From positions 149,188 through 213,187 of the forward strand of contig QCWI01000002.1 of the NCBI GenBank assembly GCA_003149635.1: a stretch of DNA of 64,000 nucleotides, in the 5' to 3' direction. The notes under the pieces were generated by a model that had not been told where the DNA came from, did not search any database, and saw only the letters and a list, made by a program, of their open reading frames with translations. This DNA is from Fluviicola sp. XM-24bin1 (GTDB lineage: Bacteria; Bacteroidota; Bacteroidia; Flavobacteriales_D; Crocinitomicaceae). The position numbers were made by a program, and so were the translations under genes. Below, piece by piece: positions 17,030 to 25,285 of this stretch; position 1 is the stretch's first letter; each line of letters begins with the position of its first letter.

Positions 17030-18709
17030 TTAGAAACTGTGTGTAATTGATAATGTCAAACCGTTCGATGCCGGAACAAAGCGACATACTCCTCCAACGC
17101 AAAATAATCCAGCACGTTGGCGCCCGTACCCTGCAGTAACACGAGTTGGCCCCATGATATATCCAGCAGATGCGTAGATATAGTGGACTTGACGGCTTTC
17201 AATAGGGTTTCCATAATTGTACTGATCCATTACGCTAAAGAACCAGTGCGGTGAAACATTGTACTCAATCAAAGCAGTAACCCAATTTCCCTGATCGTTG
17301 ATTTCTCCATCTTTCGTATCGTTGATAAATAAGGCTTGCAACTCTCCACGCAAGGAATGTTTTCTACTAATCTTGTATTGTGCTTCAATCACACCAATAC
17401 TTGTAGTCAAAACTCCCTTTGCATTCTCTGCTACTTTCGCTACATCGTTATTCAGCATGATATTGAAGTAGCTGAATTTCATTTTCAATTTCTTGTTGAA
17501 TTTGCGCTCGATCTGAACGTTGATATCTTGCCAGTAAAGGCTGTCGTCCATATCGAAAAGACCTGTTTGGTAGAAAACGCGATTGTCTTCGATCAAAGTA
17601 GAATCCACCGCGTTTCTGTTCGGCCCGTAAGCCGTAGAGTAGTTGGCAATAATCGTTGTTCCATATTTACCACCCAACTTAGATCCTCTTGGGATTGTAT
17701 ATACAATTTCCCCTTGGAATGCCATCTCACCTACAGGTTGCGTTGCATATGGATATAAAGAAGCAACCAAGTTGTACGTGTGAATTTTGTTCATCGGAGG
17801 CAAGAAATTAATTAAGGCATCTTGCAAAACCGCGTTTCTGTCAGATCGGAAACTCATGTTATCTACTGACTTCGCGGCCAAAGAGATTCCCAATCCTTTT
17901 TTCGAGTACCCTGCATTGAACAAGGCAGCGTGTCCGTAATTGTAATTGAAACCGTTGTCTACGGAAGGGTCTTGTTCTTTGATGGCATATTCACCATCCA
18001 ACGTGAATCCTTTGTATCTAAATTTTGCTCGCCCAGAGTACGAACCAACGTTCTCTGGAAGAATCAAATCCTGTCGATCGTCCTCTTGAAACTTGCTTAC
18101 AAATGAACCTCCAATTGTTACTTTGAACTTCTTGTCTTTCAACGATGGAATCGCCTGATTCAAGTTTACTTCACCATCGAATCCACGAACTACTGCTGGA
18201 GCATGTACGATTCGTCCTTCTTGGAAAGAGAAACGCATCAATCCGTACACTCCTTTGAATTTCACGCCTGGTCGCGGACGTAAAATCACGCGCGCTCCAT
18301 CTAAAAAGGTATCGTATCCAAGGTTTCGATCTTCAAATGCACGGAAAATCAATCCTGAACCGAACTGCTCGTAAAAAGATCCAAGTGTAATGTCTACGAA
18401 GTCGTTTTCATACCCAACATAGCGCATTCCGATTCCTGTTCCCGAGAAACGGTTTGGATATCCTTGAATTCTTGGTAAGTAAGACTCCAAGCGCATCCCA
18501 GCCTTGAAATTTCCATTGGTGTAGAACACGTTGATGTACGAGTTCAACAGCCCTTTTTCCGGCGGCTGATTTGCACTAATTACAGAATCTTCATTCAGGT
18601 ATTGGAAAATGCTTTCGTAATTACCCGTGATGGTTCCAGTGTTGCCTTGAGACATTGCGCCTGTAGATAGCAGAGCGAAAAGTCCGACAATCGTCAGTTT
18701 TTTCATCAA
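17030..18709 (-). CDS. DUF6029-type outer-membrane beta-barrel protein
   Basis: The 559-residue protein has a signal peptide ('FALLSTGAMSQG') and an all-beta body of alternating hydrophobic residues ending in Phe ('LTLSITHSF'), as outer-membrane barrels do. 'DFVDITLGSFYEQFGSGLIFRAFEDRNLGYD' like features, and its place between TlpA-like and Omp28 genes, match DUF6029 proteins of Bacteroidota. A cysteine pair near the C-terminus ('GLFCVGGVCRF') could form a disulfide and be a target of the neighbouring thiol proteins, which is inference. The operon order is TlpA-like, 64 nt, barrel, 10 nt, Omp28. Confidence 0.75.
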   Translation of the reverse strand: MMKKLTIVGLFALLSTGAMSQGNTGTITGNYESIFQYLNEDSVISANQPPEKGLLNSYINVFYTNGNFKAGMRLESYLPRIQGYPNRFSGTGIGMRYVGYENDFVDITLGSFYEQFGSGLIFRAFEDRNLGYDTFLDGARVILRPRPGVKFKGVYGLMRFSFQEGRIVHAPAVVRGFDGEVNLNQAIPSLKDKKFKVTIGGSFVSKFQEDDRQDLILPENVGSYSGRAKFRYKGFTLDGEYAIKEQDPSVDNGFNYNYGHAALFNAGYSKKGLGISLAAKSVDNMSFRSDRNAVLQDALINFLPPMNKIHTYNLVASLYPYATQPVGEMAFQGEIVYTIPRGSKLGGKYGTTIIANYSTAYGPNRNAVDSTLIEDNRVFYQTGLFDMDDSLYWQDINVQIERKFNKKLKMKFSYFNIMLNNDVAKVAENAKGVLTTSIGVIEAQYKISRKHSLRGELQALFINDTKDGEINDQGNWVTALIEYNVSPHWFFSVMDQYNYGNPIESRQVHYIYASAGYIMGPTRVTAGYGRQRAGLFCVGGVCRFVPASNGLTLSITHSF

Positions 18710-18773
18710 TTAAGCAGTTTAAATAAGTTTCGTAGCAGTAATAGGCAAGTTGTACTTGCTTTCGTATTCGGTA

Positions 18774-19292
18774 TTAGTGTTCTTTCCCTTCTACCAAATC
18801 AAGTAAATGTTCGTAAAGTTCGATTTCATCACCATCTGCGTAGTTATTGTGAGAATACACCACGTTTCCGTTCTCATCAAGCAAGAATGTATGTGGAACA
18901 TTGTTTACTCCCATAGCACGCTTGAAATCTCCGTTTGGATCCATCAATACAAGATATTCCCAGCCTTTACCATTCACGTAAATCGGCACACGACTTTTCG
19001 TTTGTTCGTTATCGACAGAAACCGCTACTAGAGTCACTCCAGTTTCTTCTTGCCAATCGATGTACTCTTCGTGGATGGTATTCAACTCACGTTTACAAGG
19101 AGAACACCAAGTAGCCCAGAAGCTGATAATTACAGGCCCGTCCAATCCAAGATCGGCTGTATTCACAACGTTCCCTTCCATGTCTTCAAGCTGAACGGAA
19201 GCAACTTGTTTTCCATCTTCTTTGTTATCTTCTTGAGCAACGGCAGTCAGTGTAAATGTAAATCCAATAAGGAGTAATGCTAGTTTTTTCAT
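18774..19292 (-). CDS. TlpA/ResA-like secreted thioredoxin-fold protein
   Basis: The 172-residue protein has a signal peptide (residues 1-19, 'TLTAVAQ') and a thioredoxin-fold domain with active site 'WATWCSPCKRE' (Cys63/Cys66) and the cis-Pro segment 'NVPHTFLLDENG'. Family members act as extracytoplasmic disulfide reductases or oxidoreductases, for example in cytochrome c maturation. Here it heads an operon with an outer-membrane barrel and an Omp28 lipoprotein, so its partner is probably one of those. No lipobox cysteine is present, so it should be free in the periplasm. Confidence 0.88.
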   Translation of the reverse strand: MKKLALLLIGFTFTLTAVAQEDNKEDGKQVASVQLEDMEGNVVNTADLGLDGPVIISFWATWCSPCKRELNTIHEEYIDWQEETGVTLVAVSVDNEQTKSRVPIYVNGKGWEYLVLMDPNGDFKRAMGVNNVPHTFLLDENGNVVYSHNNYADGDEIELYEHLLDLVEGKEH

Positions 19293-19486
19293 GTTACGTT
19301 TATTTAAGTATTTGCTGCACAGAATTCAAATACCCTGCCGCAAATTCAAAAATAGGGCTTTTTTCCCCTCGCAGTTCCCAGAACTTCGTAAAAACTCTTG
19401 GAATCCTATCATTATTTACTCTAGTGGATCACTATAGATAAAGGGATTCTTACTACTTTTATCTTGCAATTTAAAGAGGAGGAAGA

Positions 19487-20983
19487 ATGAAGATGAAGAG
19501 AATTGCGTTGGTCTTGGGAAATTGTCTGTTTCCCGATCATCGATTGTTGCAGCCAGATGATGGTACCGTATTCGTGATGATTGAAGATTACGGATTGTGT
19601 ACACATTATAAATACCACAAACACAAATTGGTGCTGTTCCTTTCGGCTATGCGATCGCATTCCGAAGCGATCCGAAGTCAATATGAACTGAAATATGTTT
19701 CATTAACAGATTTTGGGCCAGAGGTATCCTATGAGCAGCGTTTAGAAACCGTTCTCGAAGAATATCCAGAAGTAACGGAAATCACAACTTACGACATAGA
19801 AGATCATTTTTTCGAGAAACGATTGAAGGCGTTCTGTACTGAGAGACAATTGCAGCTCAATCAAATCGACTCTCCGGGGTTCCTTACTTCGAAAGCTGAA
19901 TTTTCCAACTACTTTCAAAGCGTAAAGCGACCCTTCATGCATACTTTCTATCAACAGCAGCGGAAGCGACTAAAGATCCTCGTTGATGGAAACGGTGCAC
20001 CTCTCCACGGTCAATGGTCATTTGATGCTGATAATCGAAAGAAACTGCCTAAAGGAATTTCCATTCCGCCCATGCTTTTTCCCGAACCAACGCAACATAC
20101 CAAGGAAGTCTCTGAACTCGTGGAAATGGAATTTTCTGATCATCCAGGGAGTTCCAAGAATTTCTGTTGGGCGACAACACGTGAACAAGTACTTGTCCTT
20201 GTTGAACGCTTCTTTGAAGATCGATTTCAGGATTTCGGCCCTTACGAAGATGCCATTGATGCGAACGAAGTCTTTATCTTCCATTCCGTCTTGTCACCAT
20301 ATCTGAATATGGGATTGATTACTCCGGGAGAACTCGTAAATCAAGCCTTAGGATTTGCAGATCAGAACGAGGTTCATTTTCCAAGCGTGGAAGGCTTCAT
20401 ACGACAAGTAATTGGCTGGCGGGAGTTCATCCGTGGGATGTACAATGAATGCGATGAAGACCTCAATAACAACTATTTCAATCACCATAGAAAATTAAAA
20501 AATTGCTGGTACGAAGGAGCCACTGGGATTCCTCCTCTAGACGATTCCATTCTCAAGGCGAATACATTTGGTTACACGCATCACATTGAACGATTGATGA
20601 TTCTTGGAAACATAATGCTCCTATGCGAAATCGATCCTAAGGAAGTTTACAAATGGTTCATGGAAATGTTCGTTGATTCAGCCGATTGGGTAATGGCACC
20701 GAATGTCTTTGGAATGAGTCAATTCGCGGATGGAGGGATTTTTGCCACCAAACCTTACATTGGAGGAGCGAATTACATCCGAAAGATGAGTCATTATCCG
20801 AAAGGAGACTGGGAAGATATTGTGAACGGTTTATACTGGCGATTCATTGATCGGAACGAAAAAACCTTCGCGAAGAACCAACGAATGTCTATGATGGTTT
20901 CCACGTTAAAAAAGATGGATTCTGAGAAAAAAGAACGCATTTTCAAGGCGGCCGAAACCTTCATCCAACAAACCACAGAATAA
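19487..20983 (+). CDS. Cryptochrome/photolyase of the FeS-BCP (PhrB) clade lacking cluster cysteines
   Basis: The 498-residue protein matches the bacterial PhrB/DPRP clade: N-terminal 'LGNCLFPDHRLLQPDDGTV', then 'GFIRQVIGWREFIRGMY', 'HHIERLMILGNIML', 'WVMAPNVFGMSQFADGG' and 'LYWRFIDRN'. These line the FAD and DNA lesion pocket of (6-4) photolyases. In the characterised clade four Cys bind a [4Fe-4S] cluster. Here the first position reads 'GIPPLDD' (residue 350 region), the Cys-x2-Cys position reads 'MSHYPKGDW' (434-442), and the fourth-Cys loop is shortened to 'EDIVNGLYW'. All four ligands seem lost. A strong Shine-Dalgarno (aggagg) precedes the ATG. Repair or signalling function is unproven. 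Confidence 0.82.
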   Translation: MKMKRIALVLGNCLFPDHRLLQPDDGTVFVMIEDYGLCTHYKYHKHKLVLFLSAMRSHSEAIRSQYELKYVSLTDFGPEVSYEQRLETVLEEYPEVTEITTYDIEDHFFEKRLKAFCTERQLQLNQIDSPGFLTSKAEFSNYFQSVKRPFMHTFYQQQRKRLKILVDGNGAPLHGQWSFDADNRKKLPKGISIPPMLFPEPTQHTKEVSELVEMEFSDHPGSSKNFCWATTREQVLVLVERFFEDRFQDFGPYEDAIDANEVFIFHSVLSPYLNMGLITPGELVNQALGFADQNEVHFPSVEGFIRQVIGWREFIRGMYNECDEDLNNNYFNHHRKLKNCWYEGATGIPPLDDSILKANTFGYTHHIERLMILGNIMLLCEIDPKEVYKWFMEMFVDSADWVMAPNVFGMSQFADGGIFATKPYIGGANYIRKMSHYPKGDWEDIVNGLYWRFIDRNEKTFAKNQRMSMMVSTLKKMDSEKKERIFKAAETFIQQTTE

Positions 20984-21147
20984 GCGGAATACTACGCACA
21001 CACAGGGAAAGAGTTACATTAAAACGTTTAAATTTTCACAGCCTTACCACCTCCATTCTCCTGTATCCCTTTAAAAATGGGCTTTCGTAGGATTACAATT
21101 CTTTTCAACCTTTTTTGGCATTTTTTGGCGTAATCCTTGCAGCTTAC

Positions 21148-21178
21148 TTGATCTGTACAGGGTTTATACATATATTTG
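21148..21178 (+). promoter_or_regulatory. Bacteroidota-type promoter (TTG-N20-TATATTTG)
   Basis: The TTG at 21148-21150 and the -7 octamer at 21171-21178 are separated by 20 nt, a textbook fit to the Bacteroidota housekeeping promoter. It lies 24 nt before the ATG of the T9SS cargo gene at 21203. Confidence 0.75.
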
Positions 21179-21202
21179 TTAGACACACGAAATTGAAAAC
21201 GT

Positions 21203-21922
21203 ATGAAAAAATCATTACTTTCTTTATTTCTGATCTCAGGCGTGGCATTTGCTTCAACTGCGCAGGTAACAATAGACGTTGATGGAGGGAACACTGATAT
21301 AGCTGGAACAACAGAACAATATAACATTGCACCACCCACTCAGGATTTACACATGATTGATTTCCTGATTACAAATAATACGGGAGGTTCTACAGACATG
21401 TATGTGACTCGCAGAATCATCAGTCAACCAAATGACTGGGAAGAATATATGTGTTGGGGACTAGATGGACAATTGGGACTATGTTACGCTCCGAGTCCAA
21501 ACGAATACTTTACATCGACTGCAGTAAACTTTGCTGACGGTGAAGTTGGTAGACTTGCGACGTACATTAATTCAACCAATAATGGTGTAGCTGTATATCG
21601 TTTTTACGTATCCTACGATGGACAGAATTACGTAGATTCGGTGGACTTTCAAGTTAACGGAACTGCAAGCACTCCGGAAATTGCACCTGAATTATCAGTA
21701 GGTGTGAATCCAAACCCTGCATCAGATAACTTTACAGTTACAGCGGGAGGAGTTAGCTCGGCTAATGTCCAAATCGTTGACGTGCTTGGAAACGTTGTCT
21801 TGAATACAACAATTTCCGGTTCGAAGACATTTGATGTTGCTGAATACCGAAATGGAATTTACTTCGTGACTGTATCCTCAAAAGGTACTCGTGTGAGTCG
21901 CAAAGTAATTGTTCGGCATTAA
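21203..21922 (+). CDS. Secreted protein with T9SS type A sorting domain
   Basis: The 239-residue protein has a signal peptide ('GVAFASTAQ'), a beta-rich domain of about 130 residues with two cysteines ('EYMCWGLDGQLGLCYAP'), and a C-terminal sorting domain from about residue 170 ('VNPNPASDNFTV', 'VQIVDVLGNVV', 'FDVAEYRNGIYFVTVSSKG'). Such domains direct export by the type IX system and attachment to or release from the surface. The mature domain's function is unknown. The next gene (22101) is a paralogue with a nearly identical sorting domain. Own promoter (21148) and terminator (21945) make it monocistronic. Confidence 0.88.
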   Translation: MKKSLLSLFLISGVAFASTAQVTIDVDGGNTDIAGTTEQYNIAPPTQDLHMIDFLITNNTGGSTDMYVTRRIISQPNDWEEYMCWGLDGQLGLCYAPSPNEYFTSTAVNFADGEVGRLATYINSTNNGVAVYRFYVSYDGQNYVDSVDFQVNGTASTPEIAPELSVGVNPNPASDNFTVTAGGVSSANVQIVDVLGNVVLNTTISGSKTFDVAEYRNGIYFVTVSSKGTRVSRKVIVRH

Positions 21923-21944
21923 GATGTAGATTTTACTATAATTT

Positions 21945-21976
21945 AAAGTCCTGGCGATTCGTCAGGACTTTTTTTT
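21945..21976 (+). terminator. Intrinsic terminator
   Basis: A 9-bp stem AAAGTCCTG/CAGGACTTT (21945-21953, 21963-21971) with a 9-nt loop runs into a stretch of eight T, 23 nt after the T9SS gene. Confidence 0.9.
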
Positions 21977-22100
21977 GCCCGAAAAAAACTGCCTTCATTC
22001 TTTAAATCTTACCTGTTTTGTTAGGATTCATGGTTTGATAAGAATAAAATTTTCATGTGCAACCAATTTGATTTATCATAGCAGAACAAATTAAAGAACT

Positions 22101-22847
22101 ATGAAAAACATCTTTACTCTTATACTGTCTTTGTTGGGTTTCTCAATGATCTCATTCTCGCAATTTGAATTCTATGTTCAAGGGGATGCTAGTAATACGA
22201 ATTATGCCGGTAGTACTTACAATTACCAGGCTATGAATGATCAAAGTGAAAACGCCGTTCTCGTTGATGTAGTTAATAAATCTGGATGGGATAGTTCGTT
22301 TATTATTTCTCGCCAGAAGCTAACACCTTCCGCACCATCTTCTTGGGAGGACGGATTCTGTTGGAACGGTGATACGGGCTTTGGAATTTGTATTCCCCCA
22401 CAGAATATGACTCAAGACTATTTCCAAATGAACGGAAATGAAGCTCCTATAGCTCCAGACGCAATGGGCTTGCTGAAGCCTCAGTTCTTTCCTAATGCGA
22501 CGGATCCGGGAACTCATGTGTATCGTTACTATGTAGGTACAATGAATAATGTAAAAATGGACTCTATGGATATCGCTGTTTTAGTTACGCCTCTCTCTAT
22601 AATCGAAAAGGCAAAATTGACAGTAGGAATCCATCCGAACCCGGCTTCATCTTACATTCAAGTAGAAGCTGATGGATTTGAATCAGCGGATATTGAAGTA
22701 GTAGACGTACTTGGAAACTTGGTGTACACATCTACGCTTTCAGGATCGACAAAAATCGATGTGGCTGAATTCCGTAATGGCATTTACTTCGTGACTGTTT
22801 CTGCTGAAGGAACTCGCGTTAGCCGCAAGGTGATCGTGAGACATTAA
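22101..22847 (+). CDS. Secreted protein with T9SS type A sorting domain (paralogue)
   Basis: The 248-residue protein has a signal peptide ('FSMISFSQ'), a beta-rich domain with two cysteines ('DGFCWNGDTGFGICIPP') and a T9SS sorting domain ('IHPNPASSYIQV', 'EVVDVLGNLVY', 'VAEFRNGIYFVTVSAEG'). It shares domain order and the last 25 residues almost exactly with 21203-21922, so the pair arose by tandem duplication with stronger constraint on the sorting domain than on the cargo. The cargo function is unknown. A terminator follows at 22871. Confidence 0.87.
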   Translation: MKNIFTLILSLLGFSMISFSQFEFYVQGDASNTNYAGSTYNYQAMNDQSENAVLVDVVNKSGWDSSFIISRQKLTPSAPSSWEDGFCWNGDTGFGICIPPQNMTQDYFQMNGNEAPIAPDAMGLLKPQFFPNATDPGTHVYRYYVGTMNNVKMDSMDIAVLVTPLSIIEKAKLTVGIHPNPASSYIQVEADGFESADIEVVDVLGNLVYTSTLSGSTKIDVAEFRNGIYFVTVSAEGTRVSRKVIVRH

Positions 22848-22870
22848 TCTTATTTAAGAAAGATACATTA

Positions 22871-22897
22871 AGCCTTGATCGATGATCAGGGCTTTTT
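22871..22897 (+). terminator. Intrinsic terminator
   Basis: A 10-bp stem (22871-22880 with 22884-22893, one T-G pair) with a 3-nt loop and five T follows the T9SS paralogue by 23 nt. Confidence 0.85.
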
Positions 22898-22958
22898 CTT
22901 TGGGGGCATTTTGCCTATTTTTACAGTAAAGAACGTATTGGATTTTCCTTCCTACTAT

Positions 22959-23738
22959 ATGACTGCACTCAAGGCCTCTATCAAGGCTTCGGAAGCGATT
23001 CTGGAAATCTACCAGAAAGACGTGGTTGCAGTGCAAAAGGAAGACGGATCTCCAGTTACAGTTGCTGATATCACCTCCTCTAAAATCCTCAAAGAAAGCT
23101 TGGAATCCACAGGGATCCCATTCGTAGGTGAAGAGGAAGAAATTGCCCCCTACGAAGAGCGTCAGAACTGGACAGAAAATTGGTGTGTTGATCCTTTAGA
23201 TGGTACGCGCATGTTTCTTCGGCGCAATGGTGAGTTTGCTGTGAACATAGCACATTTGATCAAAGGGAAATCGGTATTCGGAATTATCGCCAGTCCGGTT
23301 CAAAAACGTGTTCTTTTTGGCGGCCCAAAAACCGGCGTGTATATCGCTTCTTTCGATCAAATTGAATCACCTGACGATTGGCAAGTGCCGAAAATACGCG
23401 AGCAATTGAACAATCCGGTGACCGTTATTTGTTCACGAAGCTATACGCATGGCAGCGGATTCAAATACATGCAACAATTGGAGCGGCACTTCGGTGAATT
23501 GAATTACATCTACAAGGGAAGCGCATTAAAATTCTTCGATTTAGTCGAAGGTCGTGCGGAAGTGTATCCTCGTTTTGCACCAACGATGGAATGGGATATT
23601 GCCGCAGGTCAAGCCATTCTGGAAGCACTTGGAGGTACCGTGGTAACAGTGAAAGACAATGATCCGTTACGGTACAATAAAGAAGAATTGTTCAACCCTC
23701 GTTTTATTGCAAAAACGAAAGCATTATTGAAGGCATGA
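22959..23738 (+). CDS. cysQ: 3'(2'),5'-bisphosphate nucleotidase CysQ
   Basis: An inositol-monophosphatase-fold, Mg2+-dependent phosphatase: 'SPVTVADITSSKIL', the metal-binding 'GEEEE', 'WCVDPLDGTRMFLRRNGEFAVNIA' and 'EWDIAAGQAIL' are all present in order. CysQ removes the 3'-phosphate from PAP, the by-product of PAPS-dependent sulfation and sulfate assimilation. The ATG at 22959 gives 259 residues, normal for the family; the open frame further upstream runs through the previous gene's terminator and is discarded. Its stop overlaps the ATG of the next gene (ATGA), coupling it to two Wzi/RemB-like outer-membrane barrels. Confidence 0.9.
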   Translation: MTALKASIKASEAILEIYQKDVVAVQKEDGSPVTVADITSSKILKESLESTGIPFVGEEEEIAPYEERQNWTENWCVDPLDGTRMFLRRNGEFAVNIAHLIKGKSVFGIIASPVQKRVLFGGPKTGVYIASFDQIESPDDWQVPKIREQLNNPVTVICSRSYTHGSGFKYMQQLERHFGELNYIYKGSALKFFDLVEGRAEVYPRFAPTMEWDIAAGQAILEALGGTVVTVKDNDPLRYNKEELFNPRFIAKTKALLKA

Positions 23739-25285
23739 AAAATTGGATCGTACTTCTGATTTTGATGTGTTCTGGCTTTGTTCAAAGTCAGGTGAGCCTC
23801 GTTTCGCCTCAATCTTTCTATAAAGACCAAACCTTTGCCAATAAACGAAGTAAACCTTTCAATTCTGGAGATTTCTTCCCTTACACGGAAGCATCTTACG
23901 ACCTCATCTCCGCTATCAACGATTCTTCCAAACAGTATTACGACGTAACAGAAACCCTTTTTAAAAAACACCTGTTCGAACTTAAAGGAGATGGGTACTA
24001 TTTGACCATTTCACCTACCTTCAATTTTTCCTATGGAATCGATCTGGAAGACACCACGAATACGCGTTTAACGCGTAACACTAGAGGATTCCTAATCGAA
24101 GGAGACCTCTTGGATAAAGTATCATTTTCTACCTCTTTTTATGAAAACCAGGCCACATTTGCCCGATATGCAAGTCAATATTTCGCAGATGCGGGTGAAT
24201 TGTATCTGAATCAAAACGGATATTTCACCCAAAATGCCGTAATTCCAAACGAAGGTCGAACGAAAGTCTTCAAAGAAACAGGGTTCGATTTTGGTTATGC
24301 CATTGGAAATGTGATTTACCGCCCTTGGAAACAACTGACCATCGCTGTGGGTAACAACAGTCATTTTATTGGTTCCGGGCATCGTTCATTGCTTCTCTCC
24401 GATAATTCGTACGCTGCACCCTATTTCCGCATTGACTGGAACATTCACGAAAAATTTCAGGTGCGTGTTCTTCGATATAAACTGTTAAACTTACTCCGCA
24501 GACCGTTCACCAGCTCTGCCGAATCGTATTATGAAGCAAAGGGGTATTCGGTCAACTATCTGACTTGGATGCCGAACGAAAACCTCAACATCAGTTTGTT
24601 CGAAGGGGTGATTTGGAATCGTGGAGATTCGGTTTCGTACCGATCTGCGCATCCGTTGTTCTATAATCCAGTTCCGGGGGTTGCCAGTGCGTTGGGTCAA
24701 GACGAAGTAAACAGCATGATTGGAATCAATGCTTCGATGCAATTAAAAGACGTACATCGTTTGTACGGACAAGTGGCCATCCCGAATTGGAATTTCGATC
24801 GTACCGGTTTTCAAATTGGATACCGAGGATACAATTTCTTTGGACTCAACGATTTCATGATCCAAGGTGAGTTCAATTACATTCCGGAGGAGATGTACGG
24901 GGCGCAAAACCCACGTTTGAATTACATCCATTACAATTTGCCGCTGGGTCATATTCGGGGCGACGGAATACAGGAAATTTTGGTTCGATCCAACTATGAA
25001 TACAAACGAGCGTATGTTGATCTGCTTGTTTCTTACATGATGTTGAGTAATTACAACCCGCGCGGATTGCTACCAACAGATGCATTAATTGATCCGGGAA
25101 CCGAAAGCTCTTTCAATACCACAAATATTCAGTTGGAACTTGGATATCGCTTCAATCGAAAGTTGAATTTCAGTGTTTTTGCACGAAGTGTTCTTCGCAC
25201 GTCTACAGCGGAAGACCCGGTCAATGGAACCATTCTTCAAGTCGGAATGCGCACTGCTTTGTTGAACCAATACGATGATTTCTAA
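23735..25285 (+). CDS. Outer-membrane barrel, Wzi/gliding RemB-like
   Basis: The 516-residue protein has a signal peptide ('LMCSGFVQSQ') and a beta-barrel body. The segment 'IAVGNNSHFIGSGHRSLLLSDNSYAAPYFRIDW' (about residues 207-239) carries the core seen in capsule-assembly Wzi proteins and the flavobacterial gliding protein RemB. Wzi-type proteins bind surface polysaccharide; RemB is a mobile surface component. Which applies here cannot be told from sequence. ATGA overlap with cysQ and TAATG overlap with the next barrel gene show one translationally coupled operon. Confidence 0.72.
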   Translation: MKNWIVLLILMCSGFVQSQVSLVSPQSFYKDQTFANKRSKPFNSGDFFPYTEASYDLISAINDSSKQYYDVTETLFKKHLFELKGDGYYLTISPTFNFSYGIDLEDTTNTRLTRNTRGFLIEGDLLDKVSFSTSFYENQATFARYASQYFADAGELYLNQNGYFTQNAVIPNEGRTKVFKETGFDFGYAIGNVIYRPWKQLTIAVGNNSHFIGSGHRSLLLSDNSYAAPYFRIDWNIHEKFQVRVLRYKLLNLLRRPFTSSAESYYEAKGYSVNYLTWMPNENLNISLFEGVIWNRGDSVSYRSAHPLFYNPVPGVASALGQDEVNSMIGINASMQLKDVHRLYGQVAIPNWNFDRTGFQIGYRGYNFFGLNDFMIQGEFNYIPEEMYGAQNPRLNYIHYNLPLGHIRGDGIQEILVRSNYEYKRAYVDLLVSYMMLSNYNPRGLLPTDALIDPGTESSFNTTNIQLELGYRFNRKLNFSVFARSVLRTSTAEDPVNGTILQVGMRTALLNQYDDF

